From Janibacter cremeus (GTDB lineage Bacteria; Actinomycetota; Actinomycetes; Actinomycetales; Dermatophilaceae), in assembly GCF_029395675.1 (NCBI RefSeq), contig NZ_CP115184.1, forward strand, positions 2,232,001-2,296,000: 64,000 nucleotides of DNA. Direction: 5' to 3'. Shown here in pieces: positions 19,198 through 29,053 of this stretch. Every line of letters begins with the position of its first letter. The first letter of the stretch is position 1. A model generated the notes under the pieces. That model was not told where the DNA came from and ran no database searches. It saw only the letters and a program-made list of their open reading frames with translations. Made by a program: the position numbers and the translations under genes.

Positions 19198-19455
19198 TCA
19201 CACGGGGTCGGGGTCGTACCAGCCGTCGAACTCCTCGGCCAGCGCGGCGAAGCGCTCACGTGCTCCCTCGGAGGGAGCGGAGTCCCCGGCTCCACCCTCG
19301 ACGACGTGGACCGCCCACTCGTGGTCCTCGCCGTCGTCCTCACCGGCGAGCGCCTCGCGCACGACCCGCACCTCGAGGTACCCCTCGTCGACGAGGTCGT
19401 CGGCGACGCGCTCGGCGTCGTCACGGTCGGGGAAGACGATGAGGTGCTCGGTCAT
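19198..19455 (-). CDS. RraB-like (ribonuclease E inhibitor domain) protein
   Basis: 85-residue acidic protein from the ATG at 19453-19455. The pattern IVFPDRDDAERVADDLVDEGY followed by a second strand VRVVREALAGEDDGEDHEWAVHVV and a final LAEEFDGWYD tail resembles the RraB/DUF695-type ferredoxin-like fold, for which RNase E inhibition is known in enterobacteria. In actinobacteria that function is not established. It is monocistronic, divergent from the PLP enzyme. Confidence 0.6.
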   Translation of the reverse strand: MTEHLIVFPDRDDAERVADDLVDEGYLEVRVVREALAGEDDGEDHEWAVHVVEGGAGDSAPSEGARERFAALAEEFDGWYDPDPV

Positions 19456-19561
19456 GACCTCGATTTTCCCACGCGGGCCGCTCCCGGTGCCACGTCGCAC
19501 GGGCGAGACCCCGGGGTGACCCGGTCTTTACAGCGCCCGGGAGACGTGGTCTGGTCAGGTC

Positions 19562-20776
19562 ATGTCCCAGGAGAAGAAGCTCGACGTCGCTGCGCTGCGC
19601 GCGAAGTTCCCGTCCCTGTCCTCCGGCATCGCCCACTTCGACGGCCCGGGAGGCACCCAGACTCCGGCGGTGGTGGGCGAGGCCGTCGCCCGCACCCTGA
19701 CCGGGCCGCTGTCCAACCGCGGCAGCGGCGTGGTCAGCGAGACGAACGCCGAGGAGGCGATCGCGGGCTTCCGCGGCGCGCTGGCCGATCTGCTCGGTGC
19801 CCGACCGGAGGGCATCGTCTACGGCCGCAGCGCCACCCAGATCACCTACGACATCGCCCGGACAGTGGCGAAGGGGTGGGGCCCGGGTGATGACGTCGTC
19901 GTCAGCCAGCTCGACCACGACTCGAACGTCCGCCCCTGGGTGCAGGTGGCCGAGGCCGTCGGCGCGACCGTGCGGTGGCTGCCGCTCGACCCGGCCACGG
20001 GCGACCTCGACCTCAGCGGCATCGACGGGGTGATCACCGGACGCACCCGGCTCGTGGCGCTCACCGCCGCGTCGAACCTCCTGGGCACGCAGCCCCGGGT
20101 GGCCAAGATCGCCGAGGCGGCGCACCGCGTGGGGGCGCTCGTCTACGTCGACGGCGTCCACCACACCGCGCACGCGAGCGTGGACGTGGCCGCCCTGGGT
20201 GCCGACTTCTACGTCTGCTCGCCCTACAAGTTCTTCGGGCCGCACTGTGCCGCGCTCGCCGCGGACCCCGGGCTGCTGGCGACGCTCACCCCCGACAAGT
20301 TGCTGCCCTCCACGGACGAGGTGCCGGAGCGGTTCGAGCTCGGGACGCTGCCCTACGAGCTGATGGCCGGTGCGACGGCAGCGGTCGACGTCATCGCCGA
20401 CATCGCCCCGGAGGGTGGCAGCCGGCGCGACCGGCTGGTCCGGGCCCACGAGCTCGTGCGCGAGCATGAGGACCGCCTCCGCGAGAGGGTCGAAGGGGGC
20501 CTGGCCGAGCTGGGCGACCGCGTCACCGTCCACTCCGTGGCCGAGCAGCGCACCCCCACACTGTTCTTCACCTTCGCCGACCGGGATGCCGCAGAGGCCT
20601 ACCGGTTCCTCGGCGAGCGCGATGTCCTCGCGCCGGCCGGGAGCTTCTACGCCTACGAGCCCTTCCGCGCGCTCGATCTCCCGGTCGACAGCGGGATGCG
20701 GGTGGGTCTGGCGCCCTACACCGACGACTCGGACGTCGACCGACTCCTGGCCGGATTGCGCGACTTCCTCACCTGA
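19562..20776 (+). CDS. Cysteine desulfurase-like class-V PLP enzyme
   Basis: 404-residue fold-type I PLP enzyme of the cysteine desulfurase-like group. HFDGPGGTQTPAVVGEAV starts the fold at about 25; GRSATQITYDIARTV holds the phosphate-binding part; VYVDGVHHTAH supplies the Asp197 and following His that hold the pyridine ring; SPYKFFGPH carries the Schiff-base Lys223. The exact reaction (desulfuration, lyase or aminotransfer) cannot be decided. The stop is six bases from the first unit of a three-copy 22-bp repeat. Confidence 0.85.
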   Translation: MSQEKKLDVAALRAKFPSLSSGIAHFDGPGGTQTPAVVGEAVARTLTGPLSNRGSGVVSETNAEEAIAGFRGALADLLGARPEGIVYGRSATQITYDIARTVAKGWGPGDDVVVSQLDHDSNVRPWVQVAEAVGATVRWLPLDPATGDLDLSGIDGVITGRTRLVALTAASNLLGTQPRVAKIAEAAHRVGALVYVDGVHHTAHASVDVAALGADFYVCSPYKFFGPHCAALAADPGLLATLTPDKLLPSTDEVPERFELGTLPYELMAGATAAVDVIADIAPEGGSRRDRLVRAHELVREHEDRLRERVEGGLAELGDRVTVHSVAEQRTPTLFFTFADRDAAEAYRFLGERDVLAPAGSFYAYEPFRALDLPVDSGMRVGLAPYTDDSDVDRLLAGLRDFLT

Positions 20777-20782
20777 GGTGTA

Positions 20783-20890
20783 CGCAAGAGCCCAAGCAGT
20801 TGCGAAGAATTCGACCTCCGGACCGCAAAAGCCTAAGCAGTTGCGAAGGGGGGGGTCGACCTCCGGACCGCAAAAGCCTAAGCAGTTGCG
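20783..20890. repeat. Three-copy 22-bp repeat array between convergent genes (locus 1)
   Basis: Units at 20783-20804, 20824-20845 and 20869-20890 share the core GAGCC[C/T]AAGCAGTTGCG or AAGCCTAAGCAGTTGCG, with CGCAA...TTGCG ends able to pair over five bases and an inner GC-CTAA-GC mini-stem. Spacers of 19 and 23 bp share TCGACCTCCGGAC. The first unit reads CCC where the other two read CCT. The third unit contains the stop codon of the minus-strand gene. The same family recurs at 63134-63237. Confidence 0.9.
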
Positions 20891-21453
20891 TAGGGGTCGC
20901 GGCCCGTCAGACCGATGAGGCGGTCCTGACGGGAGGCGTCGGCGGGGACCTCCACCGCCGGTCCGCACACCCCTTCGCCACGGATGGCCTCGCCGAATCC
21001 GGCGATGGACTCCGCGATCTGGTCGAGCTCGCGGTCGCTGAAGACGACCTCCGTCCCGGCCGTGCGGCCGATGTCCCACCGGTGCACGAGCAGGTCGAAG
21101 CCGAAGAACCGCTCGAAGGCCCCACCGACCGTGCTCGCCCCGAAGGGGGTCTCGTACGGGCGCTCGGCGAGGGTGTCGTCGGCGAGCTGGCGGGCGACCG
21201 CCTCGGCGTGCGTGCGCCACGCCGTGGACGCGCCCAGCGCCTCGACCCTCGGCGTCGGGTCGGGCATGTCGGCCCCGGCCTTCTGGAGGAAGTCGCGCTG
21301 GGTGTCGATGAGGTGCTGGACCACGTCGGCGCCCGTCCAGCCCTCGCACGGGCTCGGGCCGGCGAGCTGCTGCGGGTCGACGGAGTCGACGAGACGCATC
21401 AACGGCGTGTTCTTGCGGTCGAAGACGGAGGCGGCATCGCGAGGAAGGGGCAT
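20878..21453 (-). CDS. DinB-like metal-binding protein, TIGR03086 type
   Basis: 191 residues from the ATG at 21451-21453. It has the four-helix mycothiol/DinB-type fold: LVDSVDPQQLAGPSPCEGWTGADVVQHLIDTQRDFL carries the typical PCxGWT and metal-binding His, and GFDLLVHRWDIGRTAG holds the second His. Related proteins include mycothiol-dependent maleylpyruvate isomerase, but this subgroup is functionally unassigned. The last codons GCA ACT GCT TAG lie inside the third intergenic repeat unit, so its C-terminal ATA and stop derive from repeat sequence. Confidence 0.82.
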   Translation of the reverse strand: MPLPRDAASVFDRKNTPLMRLVDSVDPQQLAGPSPCEGWTGADVVQHLIDTQRDFLQKAGADMPDPTPRVEALGASTAWRTHAEAVARQLADDTLAERPYETPFGASTVGGAFERFFGFDLLVHRWDIGRTAGTEVVFSDRELDQIAESIAGFGEAIRGEGVCGPAVEVPADASRQDRLIGLTGRDPYATA

Positions 21454-21581
21454 GGCCCCAGAGTGCCATCCCCGCGCTGGGCCCGACCCCGACGCCGCTC
21501 GTGAACGCCGCGCGAACCCTCGGCGAAGCCTGCGTCGAAGGGCTTGCCGCACGTCGCCGGACCGGGTGGCATGGACGCGAC

Positions 21582-22421
21582 ATGAGCGGCCTCCTCGTCG
21601 CGATCGGCGACTCCTTCACCGAGGGTGTGGGCGACCCGCACCTGCACTACCCCAACGGCCTGCGCGGCTGGCCCGACCGCCTCGCCCGCCAGCTGGGCAG
21701 GGCCGACCGGACGTGGCGCTACGCGAACCTCGGGATCCGCAGCAAGTTCCTCGACCAGGTCGTCGCCGACCAGCTCGAGCCGGCGCTGTCGATGCGACCG
21801 ACGCACGTGACCTTCGCCGCCGGTGGCAATGACCTGCTGTCCCTGCGGGCCGATGTCGACGACATCATCCGTCGCTACGAGGCAGCACTGCAGCGACTCG
21901 TCGACGCGGACGCGCAGGTCGTCGTCTTCACGACCTTCGAGCCGCAGACGAGCCTCCTCCTCGAGCCCCTGGTGCGCCGCGTGCGCACCCTCAACGCCGC
22001 GGTGCGCGACCTCGCCGCCACGCACGGGGCCGTGCTCGTCGACCACACCCGCATGCGTGAGTTCGACCAGAGGTCGCTGTGGTCGCCGGACCGGATCCAC
22101 ATGTCGCGACAGGGGCACAAGCGGATGGCCGCGGCCGTCGCCGACGCACTGGAGGTGCCGCACACGCTCAGGCTGCGCGACCTGGTGCCCGGGAAGACGA
22201 CCGGGTGGCGACACATGGCGCGCACGGAGGCGACCTTCGTCCGGGACGAGGTGCTCCCGTTGGTCCGACGCCGGCTCCGTGGCGAGTACGACGGGGACAC
22301 CACGCGGCCGAAGTGGCCGGTGCCCATCCACCCGGCCGACGGGATGAAGCGGTTGGCCGCGGAGCAGGCCACCCTCGAGCGGCAGCGACGACCCCGGGAC
22401 GCCGCCCTCCACGGCACCTGA
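21582..22421 (+). CDS. SGNH/GDSL hydrolase
   Basis: 279-residue SGNH-fold esterase. Block I is GDSFTEG with nucleophile Ser11, block III is AAGGNDLLS, and block V is SPDRIHMSRQGH with the catalytic Asp and His. There is no signal peptide, so it is cytosolic. The C-terminal 70 residues (VRDEVLPLVRRRLRGEYDGD onward) are Arg-rich and extend beyond the usual catalytic domain. Substrate unknown; candidates are acyl-lipid or carbohydrate esters. Confidence 0.87.
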   Translation: MSGLLVAIGDSFTEGVGDPHLHYPNGLRGWPDRLARQLGRADRTWRYANLGIRSKFLDQVVADQLEPALSMRPTHVTFAAGGNDLLSLRADVDDIIRRYEAALQRLVDADAQVVVFTTFEPQTSLLLEPLVRRVRTLNAAVRDLAATHGAVLVDHTRMREFDQRSLWSPDRIHMSRQGHKRMAAAVADALEVPHTLRLRDLVPGKTTGWRHMARTEATFVRDEVLPLVRRRLRGEYDGDTTRPKWPVPIHPADGMKRLAAEQATLERQRRPRDAALHGT

Positions 22422-22499
22422 GGACCTCGCGTTCGGACCCTGCGGCCGGGGATGTCAGGATGCTGAGGACACACGCCGGGTACGACGGACGGAGGCCTC

Positions 22500-23711
22500 G
22501 TGGAGGTCAGTGCAGGGATCTGGGCCGCGACGATCGTCCTGATCGCGGGTCTGCTGTTGTTCGACTTCTTCTTCCACGTGCGCAAAGCGCACGTGCCCAC
22601 CCTTCGCGAGGCGGCGATCTGGTCGGCCGTCTACGTCGGCATCGCGATCGTCTTCGGCCTCGCCGTGCTCCTCCTCGGCGGGGGGAGCGCAGGAGGCGAG
22701 TACTTCGCCGGCTACGTCACCGAGAAGGCGCTCTCGGTGGACAACCTCTTCGTCTTCCTCGTGATCATGTCCAGCTTCGCGGTGCCGCGCGAGGACCAGC
22801 AGAAGGTCCTGCTCTTCGGCATCGTCTTCGCGCTCCTCGCCCGCACCGGGTTCATCTTCCTCGGCGCGGCCCTGATCAACACCTTCGCCTGGGTCTTCTA
22901 CTTCTTCGGGCTGATCCTCATCATCACGGCCGGCAACATGCTGCGGTCCGAGTCGAGCAGCGACCATGCCGGCGACAACATCGTGGTCCGGCTGGCCCGC
23001 AAGGTCATCCACACCACCGACTACTACGACGGGGACAAGCTCTTCACCGTCGACGACGGCAAGCGGGCGATGACGCCGATGCTCCTGGTGATGGTCGCCA
23101 TCGCCGGCACCGACATCCTCTTCGCGCTCGACTCGATCCCGGCGATCTTCGGACTCACCCAGGACGTCTACATCGTCTTCACCGCGACGGCGTTCTCGCT
23201 GCTCGGCCTGCGACAGCTCTACTTCCTCATCGACGGGCTCCTCGACCGGCTGATCTACCTCTCCTACGGCCTGGCCGGGATCCTCGTCTTCATCGGCGTC
23301 AAGCTGATCATCCACGCCCTCCACGAGAACACCCTGCCCTTCATCAACAACGGGGAGCCGGTCGACGTCGTGGAGGTCACGACAGGCCTCTCGCTCGGCG
23401 TCATCGTCTCGATCCTCGTCGTGACGATCGCGATGTCGCTCTTCAGCAAGGCCGGTCGGGCGCAGAACGCCATCGCGGGTGCTCGCCGGCACGCCACCGA
23501 GTACCTGGACCTCAACTACACGACCGACGCCGAGGAGCGCGAGCGCGTTTACCGGGCGCTCGTCGCCGAGGGCGCGCAGATCCGCGCGCTGGGCCCGAAG
23601 TACCGGCAGAAGGCGCGTGAGGAGGAGGAGCTGCAGCGGCTCATCGAGCGTGCCGTCGAGCAGCACGAGAGGGCCGTCGACGAGGGTCGGGAGTCCTCGC
23701 CCAGGCCGTAG
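22500..23711 (+). CDS. TerC/Alx-family membrane protein
   Basis: 403-residue integral membrane protein of the TerC family. Hallmark helices are KALSVDNLFVFLVI at about 76-89 and GTDILFALDSIPAIFGLTQ at about 203-221, each carrying the conserved Asp residues in the membrane; other helices are ITAGN- and GLAGILVFIGVKLIIHAL-containing. Family members export Mn2+ or load exported metalloenzymes and relate to tellurite resistance. The start is GTG at 22500 after GGAGG. No yybP-ykoY riboswitch is apparent in the 78-bp leader. The C-terminal 60 residues form a charged helix. Confidence 0.9.
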   Translation: MEVSAGIWAATIVLIAGLLLFDFFFHVRKAHVPTLREAAIWSAVYVGIAIVFGLAVLLLGGGSAGGEYFAGYVTEKALSVDNLFVFLVIMSSFAVPREDQQKVLLFGIVFALLARTGFIFLGAALINTFAWVFYFFGLILIITAGNMLRSESSSDHAGDNIVVRLARKVIHTTDYYDGDKLFTVDDGKRAMTPMLLVMVAIAGTDILFALDSIPAIFGLTQDVYIVFTATAFSLLGLRQLYFLIDGLLDRLIYLSYGLAGILVFIGVKLIIHALHENTLPFINNGEPVDVVEVTTGLSLGVIVSILVVTIAMSLFSKAGRAQNAIAGARRHATEYLDLNYTTDAEERERVYRALVAEGAQIRALGPKYRQKAREEEELQRLIERAVEQHERAVDEGRESSPRP

Positions 23712-23759
23712 CCCGGCGGGCCCGACCCACTCGACCCGGACGGCGGCATGCGGGTCGCG

Positions 23760-23948
23760 TCAGGGGTGGAAGACGTCCTCGATCGCGCAGTCGAAGGTGG
23801 CGGCGATCCGGAAGGCCAGCGGCAGGCTCGGGTCGAAGCGGCCGCGCTCGATCGAGATGACCGTCTGCCGGGACACGCCCAGCTCCTCCGCCAGGCGGGT
23901 CTGCGACCAGCCGCGCTGCATCCGGCGGTCGGCGAGATCGTTGTCCAT
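23760..23948 (-). CDS. Small XRE-family transcriptional regulator
   Basis: 62-residue protein consisting of one helix-turn-helix: RRMQRGWSQTRLAEELGVSRQTVISIERGRFDPSLPLAFRIAATF, close to the short YozG-type XRE regulators that end in CxIEDVF (here CAIEDVFHP). Its ATG overlaps the stop of the upstream membrane-protein gene (TGATG), a common pairing in which the regulator controls its own operon. An inverted repeat at the operon start is the likely binding site. Confidence 0.9.
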   Translation of the reverse strand: MDNDLADRRMQRGWSQTRLAEELGVSRQTVISIERGRFDPSLPLAFRIAATFDCAIEDVFHP

Positions 23949-24241
23949 CAGGCCTCGCGGCGGGAGAGGACCCTGTACCGCAGCGCGGTGTCGGCGCAGG
24001 CACCCCCGAGGAGGCCCAGCAGGACCAGTCGCCCCGGCACGTCGAGGTCGAGGAGCGAGGTGAGCGTCAGCGCGACGCCGACCGCGATCACCACATCGAG
24101 GAAGGCGCCGGCCGTCGCACGCTCCATCCATCGCGACTCGACGCTGTCCTCGACGTGAGCGTCGAACTCGAGGGGCCAGTGGGAGGAGTCAGCCGCACTT
24201 CGTATCGTCTGCAGCAGCTCGAGGTACGGCGGACGATACAA
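23948..24241 (-). CDS. Small two-helix membrane protein (start uncertain)
   Basis: The C-terminal 60 residues carry two hydrophobic segments (AFLDVVIAVGVALTLTSLL and RLVLLGLLGGACADTAL). The longest frame uses a TTG at 24241; the only in-frame ATG is at 24125-24127 and would give 59 residues. Codon use becomes typical only after the first 15 codons, and palindromic operator-like DNA overlaps them, so translation may start later than shown. The protein is coupled to the XRE regulator and resembles the DUF2178-like partners of such regulators, but the family is not certain. Confidence 0.55.
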   Translation of the reverse strand: MYRPPYLELLQTIRSAADSSHWPLEFDAHVEDSVESRWMERATAGAFLDVVIAVGVALTLTSLLDLDVPGRLVLLGLLGGACADTALRYRVLSRREA

Positions 24242-24267
24242 GCTGCTGCCTGCAGTAGTTCGTATCG
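24199..24267 (-). promoter_or_regulatory. Clustered inverted repeats at XRE operon start
   Basis: GTATCGTC (24202-24209) and GACGATAC (24232-24239) form an 8-bp perfect inverted repeat; GCAGCAGCT (24211-24219) and AGCTGCTGC (24241-24249) form a nested 9-bp pair; TTCGTATCG is directly repeated at 24199-24207 and 24259-24267. Such recurring half-sites at the head of a membrane protein/XRE operon suggest an autoregulatory operator. Confidence 0.5.
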
Positions 24268-24282
24268 ACGGGCGAAGGGGAG

Positions 24283-24741
24283 TCAGTCCCGCCGGGTGTG
24301 CGGGCGCCAGACGACGAGGGCCTGGCCGGCGTTGCGGGGGCGCGGTCGCTGCCCGTGGCGCAGCGCGACGATGTCGCCCTGCGAGCCGACGGCGAAGAAC
24401 CGGCGACCCTGGCCGAGCTCCTCGCGTGCCTCGGCGAGCTCCGCGTCGAGCTCCTCGACCCGGGCGCGCAGGGCGGCCACCTGGTGCTCGAGCTCGAAGA
24501 TGCGCTGGATCCCGCCGAGGGAGACGCCCTCGTCCTGGGAGAGGCGCTGCACCTCGCGCAGCCGGGTGACGTCGGCGGCGCTGTACCGCCGTCCGCCACC
24601 ACGGGTGCGCGAGGGGATGACGAGCCCCATCCGGTCGTACTGACGCAACGTCTGCGCGTGCATGCCGGCGAGCTCGGCGGCGACGGAGATGACGAAGACC
24701 GGGGACTCGTCGTCACCGCTCAGTCCCGAGATCCGGGCCAT
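24283..24741 (-). CDS. hspR: Heat-shock repressor HspR (MerR family)
   Basis: 152 residues. The MerR helix-turn-helix FVISVAAELAGMHAQTLRQYDRMGLV followed by the wing PSRTRGGGRRYSAADVTRLREVQRL is characteristic of HspR, with a coiled-coil (HQVAALRARVEELDAEL) and a short hydrophobic tail. It binds HAIR elements, with DnaK as corepressor, to repress dnaK and clpB. It is the last gene of dnaK-grpE-dnaJ-hspR. The ATG at 24741 has better ribosome-site spacing than the GTG at 24750. Confidence 0.95.
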   Translation of the reverse strand: MARISGLSGDDESPVFVISVAAELAGMHAQTLRQYDRMGLVIPSRTRGGGRRYSAADVTRLREVQRLSQDEGVSLGGIQRIFELEHQVAALRARVEELDAELAEAREELGQGRRFFAVGSQGDIVALRHGQRPRPRNAGQALVVWRPHTRRD

Positions 24742-24776
24742 CGAGCTCACGTCCTCTCTGCGTCGGTCTCCCGCGG

Positions 24777-25802
24777 TCAGCCCCGCGCCGCGGACGCGAG
24801 GTCTGCGCGCGGGTCACCGGTGGCCGAGTCGCGCAGGACCTGGATGGCCTCGCGCTCGGCATCGCTGAGATCGGTCGGCACGACGATCTGCACCTTGGCG
24901 AGCAGGTCCCCCTTCGCCTTGGCGGTCGCCACCCCGCGCCCCTTGAGCCGCAGCACACGGCCGCTCGGGGTGCCGGGGGCGATCTTGACCTTCACGCTCG
25001 ACCCGTCGAGGGTCGGCACGGCCACGGTCGCCCCGAGCGCCGCCTCGGCGAAGGTCACCGGCAGGTCGATCGTCAGGTTGTTGCCGTCGCGCCCGAAGAC
25101 CGGGTGCGCCTGCACCGAGACGGTGAGGATCAGGTCGCCACGCCCGACGCTCGGGTCGCCGTGGGCGCCCTTGCCGCGCACGCGGATCTTCTGCCCGTCC
25201 TTGACGCCGGCGGGGATCTTGGCGTTGACCTTCTCGCCGTTGACGTCGAGGGAGATGGTGCGCCCCTCGACGGCGTCGCGGAAGGACAGCTGTGTCCGGG
25301 CGGTGAGGTCGGCACCCTTCTGCGGTCCACGGGGCGAGCGGAAACCGGCGCCCTGGCCACCGAAGCCGGCTGGCCCGGCGCCACCGCCGAACATCGAGAG
25401 GATGTCCTCCAGGTCCGGCTCACCGGCCCCGCCCCCGGCGAAGGGGGAGCCGCCCCCGGTGCTGTAGCGCATCCGGGAACCGCCCCCTCCCCCGCCGAAG
25501 GCGGAGAAGATGTCCTCGAAGCCCCCGTTGCCACCGGGGCCGCCCGCGGTGAAGCGGGCACCCCCGCCGGTCATGGAGCGGATCGCGTCGTACTCGCGCC
25601 GCTCCTCGGGGTCGGAGAGCACGGCATGGGCCTCGCCGATGTCCTTGAACTTCTGCTCGGCCGCTGGGTTCCCCTCGTTGCGGTCGGGGTGGTACTGCTT
25701 GGCGAGCTTCCGGTAGGCCTTTTTGATCTCGCTCGTCTCGGCGTCCTTGCTGACCCCGAGGACGGCATAGAAGTCCTTGTCCAACCAGTCCTGACTTGCC
25801 AT
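24777..25802 (-). CDS. dnaJ: DnaJ-family co-chaperone without zinc finger
   Basis: 341-residue J-protein stimulating DnaK ATPase. The J domain is residues 9-75 with YHPDRN carrying HPD. A Gly/Phe-rich region with [12 protein letters not shown] and [12 protein letters not shown] follows, then two C-terminal beta-sandwich domains ([45 protein letters not shown]). There is no cysteine in the protein, so the CxxCxGxG zinc domain of type-A DnaJ is absent, making it a CbpA-like type-B protein although it sits in the dnaK operon. Confidence 0.93.
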   Translation of the reverse strand: MASQDWLDKDFYAVLGVSKDAETSEIKKAYRKLAKQYHPDRNEGNPAAEQKFKDIGEAHAVLSDPEERREYDAIRSMTGGGARFTAGGPGGNGGFEDIFSAFGGGGGGSRMRYSTGGGSPFAGGGAGEPDLEDILSMFGGGAGPAGFGGQGAGFRSPRGPQKGADLTARTQLSFRDAVEGRTISLDVNGEKVNAKIPAGVKDGQKIRVRGKGAHGDPSVGRGDLILTVSVQAHPVFGRDGNNLTIDLPVTFAEAALGATVAVPTLDGSSVKVKIAPGTPSGRVLRLKGRGVATAKAKGDLLAKVQIVVPTDLSDAEREAIQVLRDSATGDPRADLASAARG

Positions 25803-25829
25803 GTTCTCCTCCTTCCGGGCTTCGGGTGG

Positions 25830-26464
25830 TTACTGCGGGTCGGCGACGGCGACGCGGGCCGCCCGCAGCACACGATCGCCCGCACGGTAGCCCGGCTGGA
25901 GGACCGTGACGACCGTCGTCTCGGTCGTGTCCGTCGGCAGGTCCGCGTCCTCCGGGTCCCACTCGGCGTGCATCAGTGCCTCGTGGACGTTGGGGTCGAA
26001 GGGCTCGCCCTTGGCCCCGACGCGCTCCAGGCCGTACTTGCCCAGCGCCTGCTGGAGCTTGTCGGTGATGGTGCGCACCGGGCTGCCCTCGGGCAGGTCC
26101 CCGTGCTGGTCGGCGAGCTGGATCTCGTCGAGCACCGGCAGGAGCGTCTCGAGGACGTCGTGCGCCGCACGGATCTGGATATCCGCCCGGTCGCGGTCCA
26201 CGCGCCGCTTGTAGTTGACGTACTCGGCCTGCAGCCGCAGCAGGTCCTCGAGGCGCTCGGCCGCGAGGGCGGTGTCGGGGTGCACATCGGCCTCGGGGGT
26301 GTCCGACTCGGCCGGCGTGTCGTCTCCGTCGGAGGCCCCGCCGGGGGCGGCCCCGGAGGGTGCAGTCTCCTGCTCCTCCGGGACCACCTCGGCGTCGACC
26401 GGCTCCTCGGCCCGGGTGTCCGCGTCAGCGGTCACCTCGGGGTCGATCGGCTCGTTGGGGTCGG

Positions 26465-26468
<4 letters not shown>
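25830..26468 (-). CDS. grpE: Nucleotide exchange factor GrpE
   Basis: 212 residues. A long acidic disordered N-terminus (about 1-70, rich in Glu, Asp, Pro) is followed by the dimerising helix [24 protein letters not shown] and the beta domain ending [33 protein letters not shown], the GrpE signature. It releases ADP from DnaK. The start codon overlaps the dnaK stop by ATGA. Confidence 0.96.
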
Positions 26469-28363
<1,895 letters not shown>

Positions 28364-28412
28364 GGGGGTGCTCCTTCGTGATCGCGGCGCCGAGGTGGTT
28401 GACCCCGGCGGA

Positions 28413-28433
28413 GTTGAGTTGTTGTCACTCAAC
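28413..28433 (-). promoter_or_regulatory. HAIR element 1 (HspR operator) of dnaK
   Basis: GTTGAGT-N7-ACTCAAC, with a core TTGAGT-N7-ACTCAA perfect against the HAIR consensus. It lies 50 bp upstream of the dnaK ATG. Confidence 0.92.
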
Positions 28434-28475
28434 TTAGATACCGGCTCACGGCTTGCGCAAATCGGAGGCTCAAAA

Positions 28476-28496
28476 GTTGAGTTCACTCGGCTCAAC
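28476..28496 (-). promoter_or_regulatory. HAIR element 2 (HspR operator) of dnaK
   Basis: GTTGAGT-N7-GCTCAAC, identical in arms to the clpB site, 63 bp upstream of element 1. That spacing is six helical turns, so both sites face the same side of DNA and could bind HspR cooperatively. Confidence 0.88.
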
Positions 28497-28678
28497 TATG
28501 GGCGAAGGGGGTTTGTTCCCGGCTCGAGGGATCGCGTCGACCCGCTGTGCGCGGCAGGCCCCCGGTGGGGTCGTGCTGTCTCCCGCGACCCGCCGCCGTT
28601 GCCGAGGTCGGCCACGCTGACGGAGAATCGGGGCGGGCCCCCACTTCCCGGGGGTCCGTCCGTACGGGGAGGTACGTC

Positions 28679-29053
28679 ATGACGAGCACATCAACCCGCC
28701 GTCCGGCCGGGAGTGCCGGTCACGACGTGCGCAATGCCTGGCTGAGCGTGCTCCTGCTGCCGATCGCCTTCGGGCTGGCCTTCCTCATCGGTGAGGGCCT
28801 CATCGGGCTCTTCGGGTACCCCGTCGGCGACACGGCCGGCGAGGCACCGCTGTGGGCCATCCTGGCGGCGACCATCCCGGCCCTGCTGGTCTTCTGCCTA
28901 CCGGCCCTCCTCTCCTCCTGGTTCGCCCGTCGGGCCGCCTCACACGGCGACCGCCGCGGGTGGGTACCGGCGACCCTGCTGGCCGTCGTCGCGCTGGCGT
29001 TCATCGCGATGAACGTCCTCGCCGGACTCGGTCTCGAGATGCAGTCGGGGTGA
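28679..29053 (+). CDS. Small membrane protein, three helices
   Basis: 124 residues from the ATG at 28679 with AGGTACGTC before it (GGGGAGG further upstream acts as ribosome site). Three hydrophobic segments are visible: VLLLPIAFGLAFLIGEGLIGL, AILAATIPALLVFCLPALLSSW and ATLLAVVALAFIAMNVLAGL. No family is recognised. It is transcribed divergently from the HspR-controlled dnaK operon, and its 3' end overlaps the convergent next gene by 53 bp. Confidence 0.65.
   Translation: MTSTSTRRPAGSAGHDVRNAWLSVLLLPIAFGLAFLIGEGLIGLFGYPVGDTAGEAPLWAILAATIPALLVFCLPALLSSWFARRAASHGDRRGWVPATLLAVVALAFIAMNVLAGLGLEMQSG

Noticed and set aside
20783..20890. CRISPR array
   Set aside because: Repeats of 22 bp with about 20-bp spacers look superficially CRISPR-like, but there are only three units, spacers within an array resemble each other, no cas genes are present, and a unit overlaps a gene end.
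22500..23711. yybP-ykoY manganese riboswitch before terC
   Set aside because: Some TerC genes have one, but the 78-bp leader is too short and shows none of the conserved loops.
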